Assembly (NCBI GenBank): GCA_030610325.1
Contig: JAUWRZ010000182.1
Coordinates: forward strand, 1-5,154
DNA: 5,154 nucleotides
Source: Sulfurimonadaceae bacterium
GTDB taxonomy: Bacteria; Campylobacterota; Campylobacteria; Campylobacterales; Sulfurimonadaceae
Direction of reading: 5' to 3'
The notes beneath the pieces are model-generated. The model was given only the letters and a program-made list of their open reading frames with translations, was not told where the DNA came from and made no database searches. Position 1 is the first letter of the stretch, and each line of letters opens with the position of its first letter. Positions 1-5,154 of the stretch are shown here, piece after piece. The position numbers were made by a program, and so were the translations under genes.

Positions 1-292
1 CAGCCTGTTCGATCAGTTGCTGTAACTGATCCGTTGGTGTCTCTTCCCAGCGAGCTCGCGTGTAGCGGTAGCGTCTGTTATGTCCATCACTGTAGAAGAT
101 ACTCGTACTTTTGAGCCATTTTGGACTCTGTATCAACGCTACACGGATGACACGCTCACGACACCCCTGTTCAGAAGAGCTCACGACTTCCGTTTGTGTG
201 TCCAGATGATAACTCACTGACGGCGGCACCTCTCTCGTCAATGAACAGGCACTAAAGAACAGCATGATCCCAGCCAGTAATAACGTTCTCAT
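1..292 (-). CDS. ABC-type transport auxiliary lipoprotein (PqiC/DUF330-like), N-terminal part, cut by window edge
   Basis: Ninety-seven codons are visible from an ATG at 292-290; the frame is open to the left edge, so the C-terminus is missing. The N-terminus MRTLLLAGIMLFFSAC is a lipoprotein signal peptide: a short basic start, a hydrophobic stretch and a lipobox FSAC with the acylated cysteine at residue 16. Residue 17 is Ser rather than Asp, which fits outer-membrane sorting. Residues 66-90 carry a Tyr/Arg-rich segment ending in ARWEETPTDQL, which resembles the RW..xP pattern of the PqiC / ABC-transport auxiliary lipoprotein family. Members are envelope partners of MCE lipid transporters, and the position after an MCE gene supports the call. 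Its ATG overlaps the MCE stop codon as ATGA (292-289), and a GGGAGAG stretch lies just upstream, so it is probably translated by coupling. The exact subfamily cannot be settled from a fragment. Confidence 0.8.
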   Translation of the reverse strand, partial: MRTLLLAGIMLFFSACSLTREVPPSVSYHLDTQTEVVSSSEQGCRERVIRVALIQSPKWLKSTSIFYSDGHNRRYRYTRARWEETPTDQLQQLIEQA

Positions 293-1251
293 CTTCTCTC
301 TCCCGGACCCACCATCGGTGGTCGATGTTCAAACAGGATATCGGAGGGACTCTCACCATAACAGATCAGTATCTGATTTAACAAGATAAGGCTCTCTTGC
401 ATATCATGCATAGTCATCTCAAATTGACGCATCCCCGGCCCTACATGCTCTTTGACACTATAATCAGCGTTCTTATTACGAGCATCGAACACACGCATCA
501 CCTCAGCCATACTGGCAAAACTCTCCTGCAAAGAGGCGATGGAGGACTTTGCCTGTATGGAGAACGCATCTCCACTTTTGAGTATGCTCTCAAGAGCCGG
601 GGTATTCTCATCAAGATGCGTTGCCAATGATGAGATAGATAGTACCATCTTGTTCATCTCTTCAAGAGATCCCGGGCTCAAAGCCTCATCAAGTCTGGCA
701 CTGATGTTCGCACTATGGTGCAATATACGTTCTACCTCCTTTTGATTTCTCTCACCAAGGAGTTCGTTCAGCCTCTGGGTAGACTCTGCGATGTTCTTCA
801 AAGCCAGAGCAAATGACTGCTCCAACATCACAAAAAAAGAGGGAACAGAAGGGATCAGGGGGACACCATTTTGTCTGGTCTCTATCAGTGCTGACGTCTT
901 ACTCCCCTGACTAAGGTCCACAAACCGTAGTCCTGTTATGCCTTGAGGTTTAAGTTCAGCAACGGTATCGACCTTGATGGGTGTATATTTATCCACACCT
1001 ATAAGGACCGTGATCTTCTCGACATCATCTGGCTTGATATAGATAGTCTTTACCTTCCCAACGGTCACCCCACGGTACTTGACCGGTGAATCCACATTTA
1101 GCCCAGAGACAGACTCTGTAAACTCGATGCGATACTCCTGCACCTCCTCCTTATCATCAAGCTGTAGCGACCAGACGACAAAGAAGACCATCAATACTGC
1201 CGAAAGAAGGACAAAAGATCCCACTAACACATAATTGGTCTTTGCGTTCAT
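289..1251 (-). CDS. MCE-domain (MlaD-like) lipid-transport substrate-binding protein
   Basis: This 320-aa protein has one N-terminal membrane anchor (residues about 8-29) followed by a periplasmic MCE domain at about 37-115. Typical MCE features are SVSGLNVDSPVKYRGVTVGK at 47-66 and the ITGLRFVDL strand at 105-113. Residues about 140-300 are predicted helical and polar, longer than in E. coli MlaD (about 183 aa). The tail SPSDILFEHRPPMVGPGE resembles the conserved C-terminus of the longer MCE proteins that pair with auxiliary lipoproteins. MCE proteins form hexameric rings on the periplasmic face of a permease/ATPase pair and pass lipids through a central pore. A GGAGGT sits 8 nt upstream of the ATG, inside the end of the ATPase gene, and the start overlaps the ATPase stop as ATGA. 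The family call is firm; the lipid and the direction of transport are not visible. Confidence 0.93.
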   Translation of the reverse strand: MNAKTNYVLVGSFVLLSAVLMVFFVVWSLQLDDKEEVQEYRIEFTESVSGLNVDSPVKYRGVTVGKVKTIYIKPDDVEKITVLIGVDKYTPIKVDTVAELKPQGITGLRFVDLSQGSKTSALIETRQNGVPLIPSVPSFFVMLEQSFALALKNIAESTQRLNELLGERNQKEVERILHHSANISARLDEALSPGSLEEMNKMVLSISSLATHLDENTPALESILKSGDAFSIQAKSSIASLQESFASMAEVMRVFDARNKNADYSVKEHVGPGMRQFEMTMHDMQESLILLNQILICYGESPSDILFEHRPPMVGPGERR

Positions 1252-1988
1252 ACTGATACACCTCCAAAAAACGATCTTATAAAGGGATTGTCCACCTGCA
1301 GTACCTCTTCGAGCGTCCCTTCAGCAGCAATACGCCCCTCGTCCATGACAGCCATCCTGTCCAGTGTCGTCCTGATAGAGACGAGATCGTGTGAGACCAT
1401 CACAATAGTCAATTGTAACATGTCCCGCAACCGTAAGATCAGAGCATCGAACTCCCTTGCCGAGATAGGGTCAAGACCCGAGGTCGGTTCATCAAGAAAA
1501 AGCAGTGTCGGGTCTATTGCCAAAGCACGTGCCAGAGCGACTTTACGCTTCATCCCGCCACTAAGCTGTGAAGGGTAAAGCTCACCATCTCTTTGTGATA
1601 ATCCGACGATATCAAGCTTGAACGCGACGACCTCATCGATCATGACTGGTGAGAGTGTCGTAGACTCTTTCAGGACCAACGCGATGTTCTCAGCGACACA
1701 CAGTGAGGTAAACAGAGCATTGGACTGAAACAACACACCCCATCGTCCTCGCAGCCACTGCTCCTCACCATGACTCAAAGCACTCACATCATCACCAAAG
1801 AGTCTGATCGAGCCACTCTGGACAGGCTCAAGCAAGATCATCTCCCGCATCAGTGTGGATTTACCACAACCACTCGGCCCCAAAAGACCGTAGATCTCTC
1901 CGGAAGCGATGTTGAGTGAGATACCATCATGGACCAGCCGATCACCAAAGCGTGTCACGACATCATCGACTTTTATAATACAGGCCAT
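1248..1988 (-). CDS. MlaF-like ABC transporter ATP-binding protein
   Basis: This 246-aa cytoplasmic ATPase powers the MCE transporter encoded by its neighbours. All catalytic motifs look intact: Walker A GPSGCGKS at 37-44, Q-loop glutamine 88 in LFQSNALF, signature LSGGM at 142-146 followed by KRKVALARAL, Walker B LLFLDEP at 162-168 with catalytic Glu167, D-loop SGLD at 170-173, and the H-loop histidine 200 in VSHD. The SGGMKRKVALARA form of the signature is typical of the MlaF/Ttg2A group. Length is normal for the family. The ATG directly follows the permease TAG with no gap (TAGATG). The upstream Shine-Dalgarno is weak (GGGG, 6 nt before ATG), so expression probably depends on coupling to the permease. 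Its C-terminus overlaps the MCE start. Confidence 0.95.
   Translation of the reverse strand: MACIIKVDDVVTRFGDRLVHDGISLNIASGEIYGLLGPSGCGKSTLMREMILLEPVQSGSIRLFGDDVSALSHGEEQWLRGRWGVLFQSNALFTSLCVAENIALVLKESTTLSPVMIDEVVAFKLDIVGLSQRDGELYPSQLSGGMKRKVALARALAIDPTLLFLDEPTSGLDPISAREFDALILRLRDMLQLTIVMVSHDLVSIRTTLDRMAVMDEGRIAAEGTLEEVLQVDNPFIRSFFGGVSV
1260..1265 (-). promoter_or_regulatory. Shine-Dalgarno for the MCE gene, inside the ATPase gene
   Basis: GGAGGT on the minus strand lies 8 nt before the MCE ATG (1251-1249) and within the last codons of the ATPase. It allows independent initiation in addition to coupling through the ATGA overlap, which could raise the amount of MCE protein; it forms hexamers in known systems whereas the ATPase forms dimers. 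Confidence 0.6.
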
Positions 1989-3104
1989 CTAAAACCCCAG
2001 ATTTGTGAATATGATGGAGAAGAACGCATCGAGGATGATGACAGCAAAGATCGCCTCGACAACACTTTTAGTCGTGTTTAAGCCGATGCTCTCTGTATCG
2101 CTCTTCACCAGCATACCTCTATAGATGCCTATAAAGGCGATAAAAGCGGCAAAGAACGGCCCTTTGATCATACCTACCCAAAAATGTTTGATATCGACGG
2201 CCTCTCTAAAACGTTCCAGAAAAAGTGTCATCGTGATATCAAGCTCAATATTGGCCACGACCATACCACCTACGACACCGGCGACATCAGCAAAGAAGAT
2301 AAGGACCGGCATCATCACCATCAGTGCCAATATACGCGGCAGCACAAGAAAAGCAAAAGGGTCAAGACCCATAGTACGCATAGCATCGATCTCTTCAGTC
2401 ATCTTCATCACCCCGATCTGCGCCGCAAAGGCAGAACCACTTCGTCCGGCGACGACGATAGCTGTCAGCATAGGTGCGAGTTCACGCAAGATGGAGATAC
2501 CAAGCATATCTACGATAAAGATGTTTGCGCCATAGGTCTTGAGCTGTACTGCCGACTGATAGGCTACGACCACACCGACGAGGAACATCGTCAATGCAAT
2601 GATCCAGAGTGCTTTGATAGCGCTCTCGTTCATCTGAAACAGCATCTCTCTCCAGCGAAAGGTCCGTGGAGAGGAGAAGAGACGTACAAATGTCCAGGAG
2701 GTCTCGCCTACAAAAGCCAATAAGCCTTTTGTGTCTTGTATGAACTCTACTGTCGCCACCCCTACACTCTCCAGCATCCCAGGCATCTTGGTCACAAACG
2801 TAGCTTCAGGATGAGCATGTCTTCCTACCATCTCAAACATACGTCTCACGGCACTATCTTCTATCTTGAGTGTCACCTCATTGCCATTGGCTTCGAGAGT
2901 ACGGATGTCCCTGTGTAGAAGCAGTGCCGCAGCTGTATCAAAGTGCGTTATCGCATCGAGATCAAAGGTGATCACGGTATTTCGTATCGGCAATACTTCT
3001 GCCTGCATAGTCTCGATCACGGATGCCAGCCTTAAGGCATCCCATCTGCCTGAACAGTGGAGTCTGAGTGTACTATCTTCCCTTATGACCTTCAGATGTG
3101 CCAT
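1989..3104 (-). CDS. MlaE-like ABC permease with N-terminal STAS domain
   Basis: This 371-aa inner-membrane permease is longer than E. coli MlaE (about 260 aa) because it carries about 110 extra N-terminal residues resembling a STAS domain. That part has alternating strands and helices and the motif HFDTAAALLL at 54-63, like the D-T-A loop of the separate STAS protein MlaB. The permease domain follows at about 150-371. It has hydrophobic segments near 163-184, 250-275, 308-328 and 346-368, and the conserved MlaE core ELAPMLTAIVVAGRSGSA at 208-225, then TEEIDAMRTMGLDP at 236-249. It should dimerise, sit under the MCE ring and bind the MlaF-like ATPase, with the STAS part probably replacing MlaB. 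The start at 3104 is chosen because AAGGAG and GGAG precede it. The frame stays open to a GTG at 3308, but that codon has no Shine-Dalgarno and the extension is not domain-like. Confidence 0.92.
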   Translation of the reverse strand: MAHLKVIREDSTLRLHCSGRWDALRLASVIETMQAEVLPIRNTVITFDLDAITHFDTAAALLLHRDIRTLEANGNEVTLKIEDSAVRRMFEMVGRHAHPEATFVTKMPGMLESVGVATVEFIQDTKGLLAFVGETSWTFVRLFSSPRTFRWREMLFQMNESAIKALWIIALTMFLVGVVVAYQSAVQLKTYGANIFIVDMLGISILRELAPMLTAIVVAGRSGSAFAAQIGVMKMTEEIDAMRTMGLDPFAFLVLPRILALMVMMPVLIFFADVAGVVGGMVVANIELDITMTLFLERFREAVDIKHFWVGMIKGPFFAAFIAFIGIYRGMLVKSDTESIGLNTTKSVVEAIFAVIILDAFFSIIFTNLGF

Positions 3105-3109
3105 GCTTA

Positions 3110-3120
3110 CTCCGCTCCTT
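3110..3120 (-). promoter_or_regulatory. Ribosome binding site that fixes the permease start
   Basis: On the minus strand the sequence reads AAGGAGCGGAG. AAGGAG ends 10 nt and the second GGAG 5 nt before the ATG at 3104-3102. This supports the 371-aa STAS-permease start over the longer in-frame GTG option at 3308, which lacks any such site. Confidence 0.75.
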
Positions 3121-3173
3121 TGCACTCTCTCAAGCTGATCTAACCGGATACAGATACTCTTTCTTCTTTTATC

Positions 3174-3179
3174 ACTATA
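3174..3179 (-). promoter_or_regulatory. Possible -10 element of the lipid-transport operon
   Basis: TATAGT on the minus strand, followed closely by TGATAAAA, is the best -10-like sequence upstream of the permease, about 70 nt before its start codon. No convincing -35 is seen at the usual distance. That is not unusual for Campylobacterota sigma-70 promoters, which often lack a conserved -35. If real, transcription would begin well downstream of the GTG at 3308, which supports the shorter permease. The call is by pattern only. Confidence 0.3.
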
Positions 3180-3184
3180 GCACA

Positions 3185-3227
3185 TGATATCAAGAGGTCT
3201 GCTTATTTGAAAAAGTGATATGCAAGA
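3185..3227. repeat. Pair of near-identical direct repeats in the divergent region
   Basis: TGATATCAAGA at 3185-3195 recurs as TGATATGCAAGA at 3216-3227, differing by one inserted G. The repeat starts are 31 bp apart, close to three helical turns. They lie just upstream of the candidate -10 for the minus-strand operon, a position compatible with a regulator binding on one face of the DNA. Two short AT-rich words can also recur by chance, so the regulatory reading is speculative. Confidence 0.3.
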
Positions 3228-3331
3228 AGGGTGTGGGCCTAGATGACGGCTCAAGGCTGTTCCGTAATGAAGATTATTGTACACTTCGCCTAATAATAGA
3301 GGTATCACTAGATCTCTAAAAAAGGTAAGCC

Positions 3332-3616
3332 ATGAGCGATAGAGAAGAGACTCTGCTGATCACAGTAGAGATCATGCCCAGTAAGACAGATGATGGCTGG
3401 TTTTTGGAAGTAGTCCACTCCATTACCGGTAAAGTATATAACTGTCAGACACTTGAAGAGATGAATGAGAACATTGAGACACTGTATGGTCTCTACCCAT
3501 CACGTGAACTGCAGGTGATGTGGCTTCCATCACTTGACGCGGCTCCTGAACACATCGAAGATGTCCGCGTAAAGGTCGGTGTAATGCAAAAAGAGATAGA
3601 CGAGAACAAGACCTAG
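3332..3616 (+). CDS. Small hypothetical protein with a HicB-like pattern
   Basis: This 94-aa acidic soluble protein has no signal peptide or membrane segment. The ATG is preceded by AAAAAAGG about 8 nt upstream, an acceptable Shine-Dalgarno. I do not recognise the family with confidence. The order of elements at residues 8-52 (a strand LLITVEIMP, then DDGWFLEVV, then a TLEEMNENIETLY helix) resembles the HicB antitoxin fold, where a DGxFxAxV strand is followed by TxEEAxxNxxEA. It lacks a recognisable C-terminal DNA-binding domain; instead residues 53-94 are a separate segment with LYPSRELQVMWLP and a charged tail. No HicA-like toxin (a short basic protein with a GSH motif) is adjacent. It diverges from the lipid-transport operon and converges on a small membrane protein gene 28 nt away. 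Coding status is likely; function is unknown. Confidence 0.7.
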   Translation: MSDREETLLITVEIMPSKTDDGWFLEVVHSITGKVYNCQTLEEMNENIETLYGLYPSRELQVMWLPSLDAAPEHIEDVRVKVGVMQKEIDENKT

Positions 3617-3644
3617 ACACAATCCAAGAGTCCCTGGCCAGCCT

Positions 3645-3842
3645 TCAGGCCATACCCATCTTTTTCATCTCTTCTCTCCAGTACCTACTTTTCCAGTGAA
3701 CAAAATAGAAAGCTGCGATCGTGATGAGGAGCGATGTGACACCCCAGACTGTCAGTGGGTAAAATATCCACAATGCCCACGAAACTGCAAACAGACCCAA
3801 CAATATGCTATCTAATACATCTACTATCATCGCTTTTCTCAT
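3645..3842 (-). CDS. Small two-helix membrane protein, function unknown
   Basis: This 65-aa protein has two hydrophobic segments, about residues 10-28 (rich in L, F and W) and 32-49, joined by a very short turn (YPLTVW), so it should form a membrane hairpin. The C-terminal tail HWKSRYWREEMKKMGMA is strongly basic, which predicts that both ends lie in the cytoplasm. An AAAAGGAT Shine-Dalgarno lies about 7 nt before the ATG and supports the start. I do not recognise the family. It converges with the HicB-like gene and diverges from the 64-aa gene at 3990. An inverted-repeat element sits about 40 nt upstream of its start codon and may be part of its leader. The chance that it is a real gene is good because of the clean Shine-Dalgarno and coherent topology. 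Confidence 0.65.
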   Translation of the reverse strand: MRKAMIVDVLDSILLGLFAVSWALWIFYPLTVWGVTSLLITIAAFYFVHWKSRYWREEMKKMGMA

Positions 3843-3880
3843 CTATTATCCTTTTCTTGGTGATGCCAAAGAGTACAGAT

Positions 3881-3950
3881 AAAAAGTGTGGATGAAATGT
3901 CCTGCTGTTTGATCATCTGAGCACCACTACGCCCCACGATTCCCACACTT
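3881..3950 (-). ncRNA. Candidate structured leader or small RNA (inverted repeat plus T-run)
   Basis: On the minus strand AAGTGTGG (3950-3943) and CCACACTT (3891-3884) are perfect inverted repeats of 8 bp enclosing 51 nt. The second arm runs straight into a T-run (TTTTT, 3885-3881), like an intrinsic terminator. A TATAGA -10-like word lies a few bases upstream of the first arm. The enclosed segment has two further GTGG words that could compete for the CCAC arm, and weak inner helices such as GATGA/TCATC. I do not recognise a known riboswitch or sRNA class, and a tRNA is excluded because the length and T-loop do not fit. It could also be chance or an operator. Confidence 0.3.
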
Positions 3951-3958
3951 AAGGCTTC

Positions 3959-3974
3959 TATACTTCTATAAAAT
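3959..3974. promoter_or_regulatory. AT-rich promoter segment between divergent small genes
   Basis: TATACT and TATAAAAT on the plus strand (3959-3964 and 3967-3974) are -10-like words about 15-30 nt before the 64-aa gene. Read on the minus strand the same stretch gives TATAGA twice, facing the 65-aa membrane protein gene. No clear -35 is seen for either direction. The spacing to the plus-strand ATG would leave a very short leader that still includes the AAGGAG. Confidence 0.3.
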
Positions 3975-3989
3975 AAGAAGGAGTACATC

Positions 3990-4184
3990 ATGTTAGAAAA
4001 AGTACAGGCACAGTTTGACAAGGTAAACAGACTTTTAAATAGAGGGTATGATCTGATGGCTGCCTGCAAAAAGATCGGGATGAGCAAAGAGGAGTATCTA
4101 CAGGTCAATCATAGGGACAACACCCCTGAAGAGAACAAGATGATAGAGGAGTTCTTACAAAAACGAAGAGCTGCTACTATCTAA
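3990..4184 (+). CDS. Small protein with helix-turn-helix-like centre, function unknown
   Basis: This 64-aa, highly charged, predicted all-helical protein has an excellent Shine-Dalgarno: AAGGAG ends 6 nt before the ATG. Residues 12-37 contain an A-x-x-K-K-[IL]-G-[MI]-S-x-x-x-[YF] arrangement (AACKKIGMSKEEYL at 24-37), which resembles the short helix-turn-helix found in transposase OrfA proteins and small regulators. The C-terminal half is a second amphipathic helix ending in basic residues KRR. Neither a transposase catalytic domain nor terminal inverted repeats are nearby, so a mobile-element origin is not supported. It is transcribed alone, divergent from the membrane protein gene, and converges on the histidine kinase gene. 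DNA binding is an inference from the pattern; I do not recognise a named family. Confidence 0.65.
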   Translation: MLEKVQAQFDKVNRLLNRGYDLMAACKKIGMSKEEYLQVNHRDNTPEENKMIEEFLQKRRAATI

Positions 4185-4205
4185 ACTAGTGAAGATATCA
4201 TTATG

Positions 4206-4231
4206 GAGTGATAAAGTGAATTTTATTACTC
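4206..4231. terminator. Possible bidirectional terminator hairpin
   Basis: GAGTGATAAA (4206-4215) pairs with TTTATTACTC (4222-4231) to give a 10-bp stem with one G-T wobble and a 6-nt loop. It sits between the converging 64-aa gene and the histidine kinase gene and includes the kinase TAA stop. The stem is AT-rich and no long T-run follows on either strand, so it may be a weak terminator or an mRNA 3'-end stabiliser. Confidence 0.45.
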
Positions 4232-5154
4232 TTTAGGCAGTATCACCGTAAAACAGGCACCCACATCGCTATTAGACACACTAATATGGCCTTTAAGATG
4301 TTTTTCGATGATGGTCTTACTCATGTAAAGACCAAGACCTGTACCATTAAGATCACCTTTGGTACTAAAGTAGGGATCAAAGATCTTACTGATGATAGAT
4401 CGCTCGATCCCTCCACCATTATCACAGATAGTGACAGTAAACGCTTCAGACTCTTCACTTATACTGATGAGTATCTGCTTTTTACCTTGGGTATGACTTA
4501 TCACTGCATCTTTAGCATTACTGATAAGGTTTATAAAGACCTGCATCAACTCCCGTTTATGCACAGCAATAGTACTCTTACTACCGTTCTCGATGAGCAG
4601 TTCGATATCATGACTTTTGAGACTAGGACCGATGACGATCTTCGTATCTTCCAAGACAGAGAGTAAAAAGATGTGCTCTTTCTCCTGATCGGGACGAAAG
4701 AAGTCTCTAAAATCATCGATGGTCGCCGAAAGATGTGCTGTTTGCGCCAAGATCGACCGGGAGTGTTCGATGACCGCCTCTCTCTGCAGATCATCAAGTT
4801 CGACATCGAGAAGCATGTTGTTCGCACCCATCGCGATGACGGACAGAGGCTGACGCCACTGATGCGCTATCATACTTATCATCTCCCCCATGGCGGCGTG
4901 ACGTGACTGAGCGATCATCATCTCCTCTTTATCATCTAACTCACGCTCTGTCTCTCTAAGCTTGGTCAAGTCGATATCAAGGCAGAACATCTCGGGTTCA
5001 CCATCATGACTACGCAAAAGGACATGGCTTGAAAAGACATGGACAGGTGAGCCGTCAGCCTTATGCAGAGTGAGTTCTAATGAGGGTACCGCGACCCTTT
5101 CATCGATCCAGGCTTTGATGCCGGCTATGACCTGTTCACGCATCCCATCAGGGA
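4226..5154 (-). CDS. PAS-type sensor histidine kinase, C-terminal part, cut by window edge
   Basis: The frame stays open through the right edge (Pro-Asp-Gly precede the Met at 5143), so that Met is internal and the N-terminus is missing. Numbering from that Met, residues 1-60 look like the end of a PAS domain with its PAC strands (LELTLHKADGSPVHVFSSHV, then MFCLDIDLT). A coiled-coil linker follows at about 61-80, then the dimerisation/phosphoacceptor helix with AHQWRQPL, phosphorylated His94. The ATP-binding domain shows the N-box INLISNAKDA (key Asn209), G1 DNGGGI at 241-246, F-box FDPYFST at 255-261 and G2 GTGLGLYMS at 267-275. It ends normally in VILPKE. All catalytic motifs are present, so it should be active. 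No transmembrane segment is in the visible part; the signal is unknown. No response regulator gene lies in the window. Confidence 0.93.
   Translation of the reverse strand, partial: PDGMREQVIAGIKAWIDERVAVPSLELTLHKADGSPVHVFSSHVLLRSHDGEPEMFCLDIDLTKLRETERELDDKEEMMIAQSRHAAMGEMISMIAHQWRQPLSVIAMGANNMLLDVELDDLQREAVIEHSRSILAQTAHLSATIDDFRDFFRPDQEKEHIFLLSVLEDTKIVIGPSLKSHDIELLIENGSKSTIAVHKRELMQVFINLISNAKDAVISHTQGKKQILISISEESEAFTVTICDNGGGIERSIISKIFDPYFSTKGDLNGTGLGLYMSKTIIEKHLKGHISVSNSDVGACFTVILPKE

Noticed and set aside
2125..2723. Plus-strand reading frames of 136 and 179 codons opposite the permease gene
   Set aside because: They lie entirely antisense to a permease with clear family motifs. Their translations are low-complexity (Ile/Ser/Thr-rich or His/Lys/Asp-rich), as expected for shadows.
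3635..3666. TGGCC/GGCCA hairpin followed by a T-run after the HicB-like gene
   Set aside because: The stem is only 5 bp with an 8-nt loop, and the T-run begins about 8-9 nt after it, too far for a standard intrinsic terminator. It also overlaps the 3' end of the opposite gene.
3884..3950. tRNA gene suggested by an acceptor-like inverted repeat and a CGATTCCC stretch on the plus strand
   Set aside because: The segment is too short (67 nt), the T-stem cannot pair, and no D-loop or anticodon arm is present.
3839..4108. An 89-codon minus-strand reading frame spanning the divergent gap and most of the 64-aa gene
   Set aside because: It runs antisense to a gene with a strong Shine-Dalgarno, has no ribosome binding site that I can see, overlaps the start of the 65-aa membrane protein gene, and its composition (rich in S, C, F and I) looks like an antisense shadow.
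4286..4906. Plus- and minus-strand frames of 77-126 codons inside the histidine kinase gene
   Set aside because: The kinase frame contains all canonical H, N, G1, F and G2 motifs in order, so the overlapping frames are shadows.

Overview
This window looks like ordinary chromosomal DNA from a free-living member of the Campylobacterota, closest in style to Sulfurovum, Sulfuricurvum or Sulfurimonas. The assignment is an inference. It rests on a histidine kinase with the MGEMISMIAHQWRQPL-type H-box that is very common in that phylum, on a STAS-permease / ATPase / MCE / lipoprotein operon of the type found there, and on a base composition that appears intermediate rather than very AT-rich. I cannot run a taxonomic search.

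Layout. Positions 1-3104 (minus strand, read right to left) hold a tightly packed Mla/MCE-type lipid-transport operon. Its order is a STAS-domain MlaE-like permease, an MlaF-like ATPase, an MlaD-like MCE protein, and the start of an auxiliary lipoprotein that runs off the left edge. The genes abut (TAG directly followed by ATG) or overlap by ATGA, so translational coupling is likely. Together they should form an inner-membrane ABC complex with a periplasmic MCE ring and an envelope lipoprotein, moving phospholipids or other lipids between the two membranes.

Positions 3105-3331 are a 227-bp divergent intergenic region. It holds the Shine-Dalgarno that fixes the permease start, a possible operon promoter and a pair of near-identical direct repeats. 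Positions 3332-4184 carry three small genes without firm function. These are a 94-aa protein with a HicB-like sequence pattern (plus), a 65-aa two-helix membrane protein (minus) and a 64-aa protein with a helix-turn-helix-like centre (plus). The divergent gap between the last two (3843-3989) contains a long-range inverted repeat with a T-run, which could be a small structured RNA or leader on the minus strand.

Positions 4226-5154 (minus) hold the C-terminal part of a PAS-type sensor histidine kinase whose N-terminus lies beyond the right edge. A 10-bp hairpin lies between it and the converging small gene and may act as a bidirectional terminator.

I see no mobile element, CRISPR array, tRNA or rRNA, and no clear evidence of an undescribed multi-gene system. 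The points most worth checking are the structured element at 3881-3950, the HicB-like protein with no visible partner, and the STAS-permease fusion in an operon with no MlaC gene in view.
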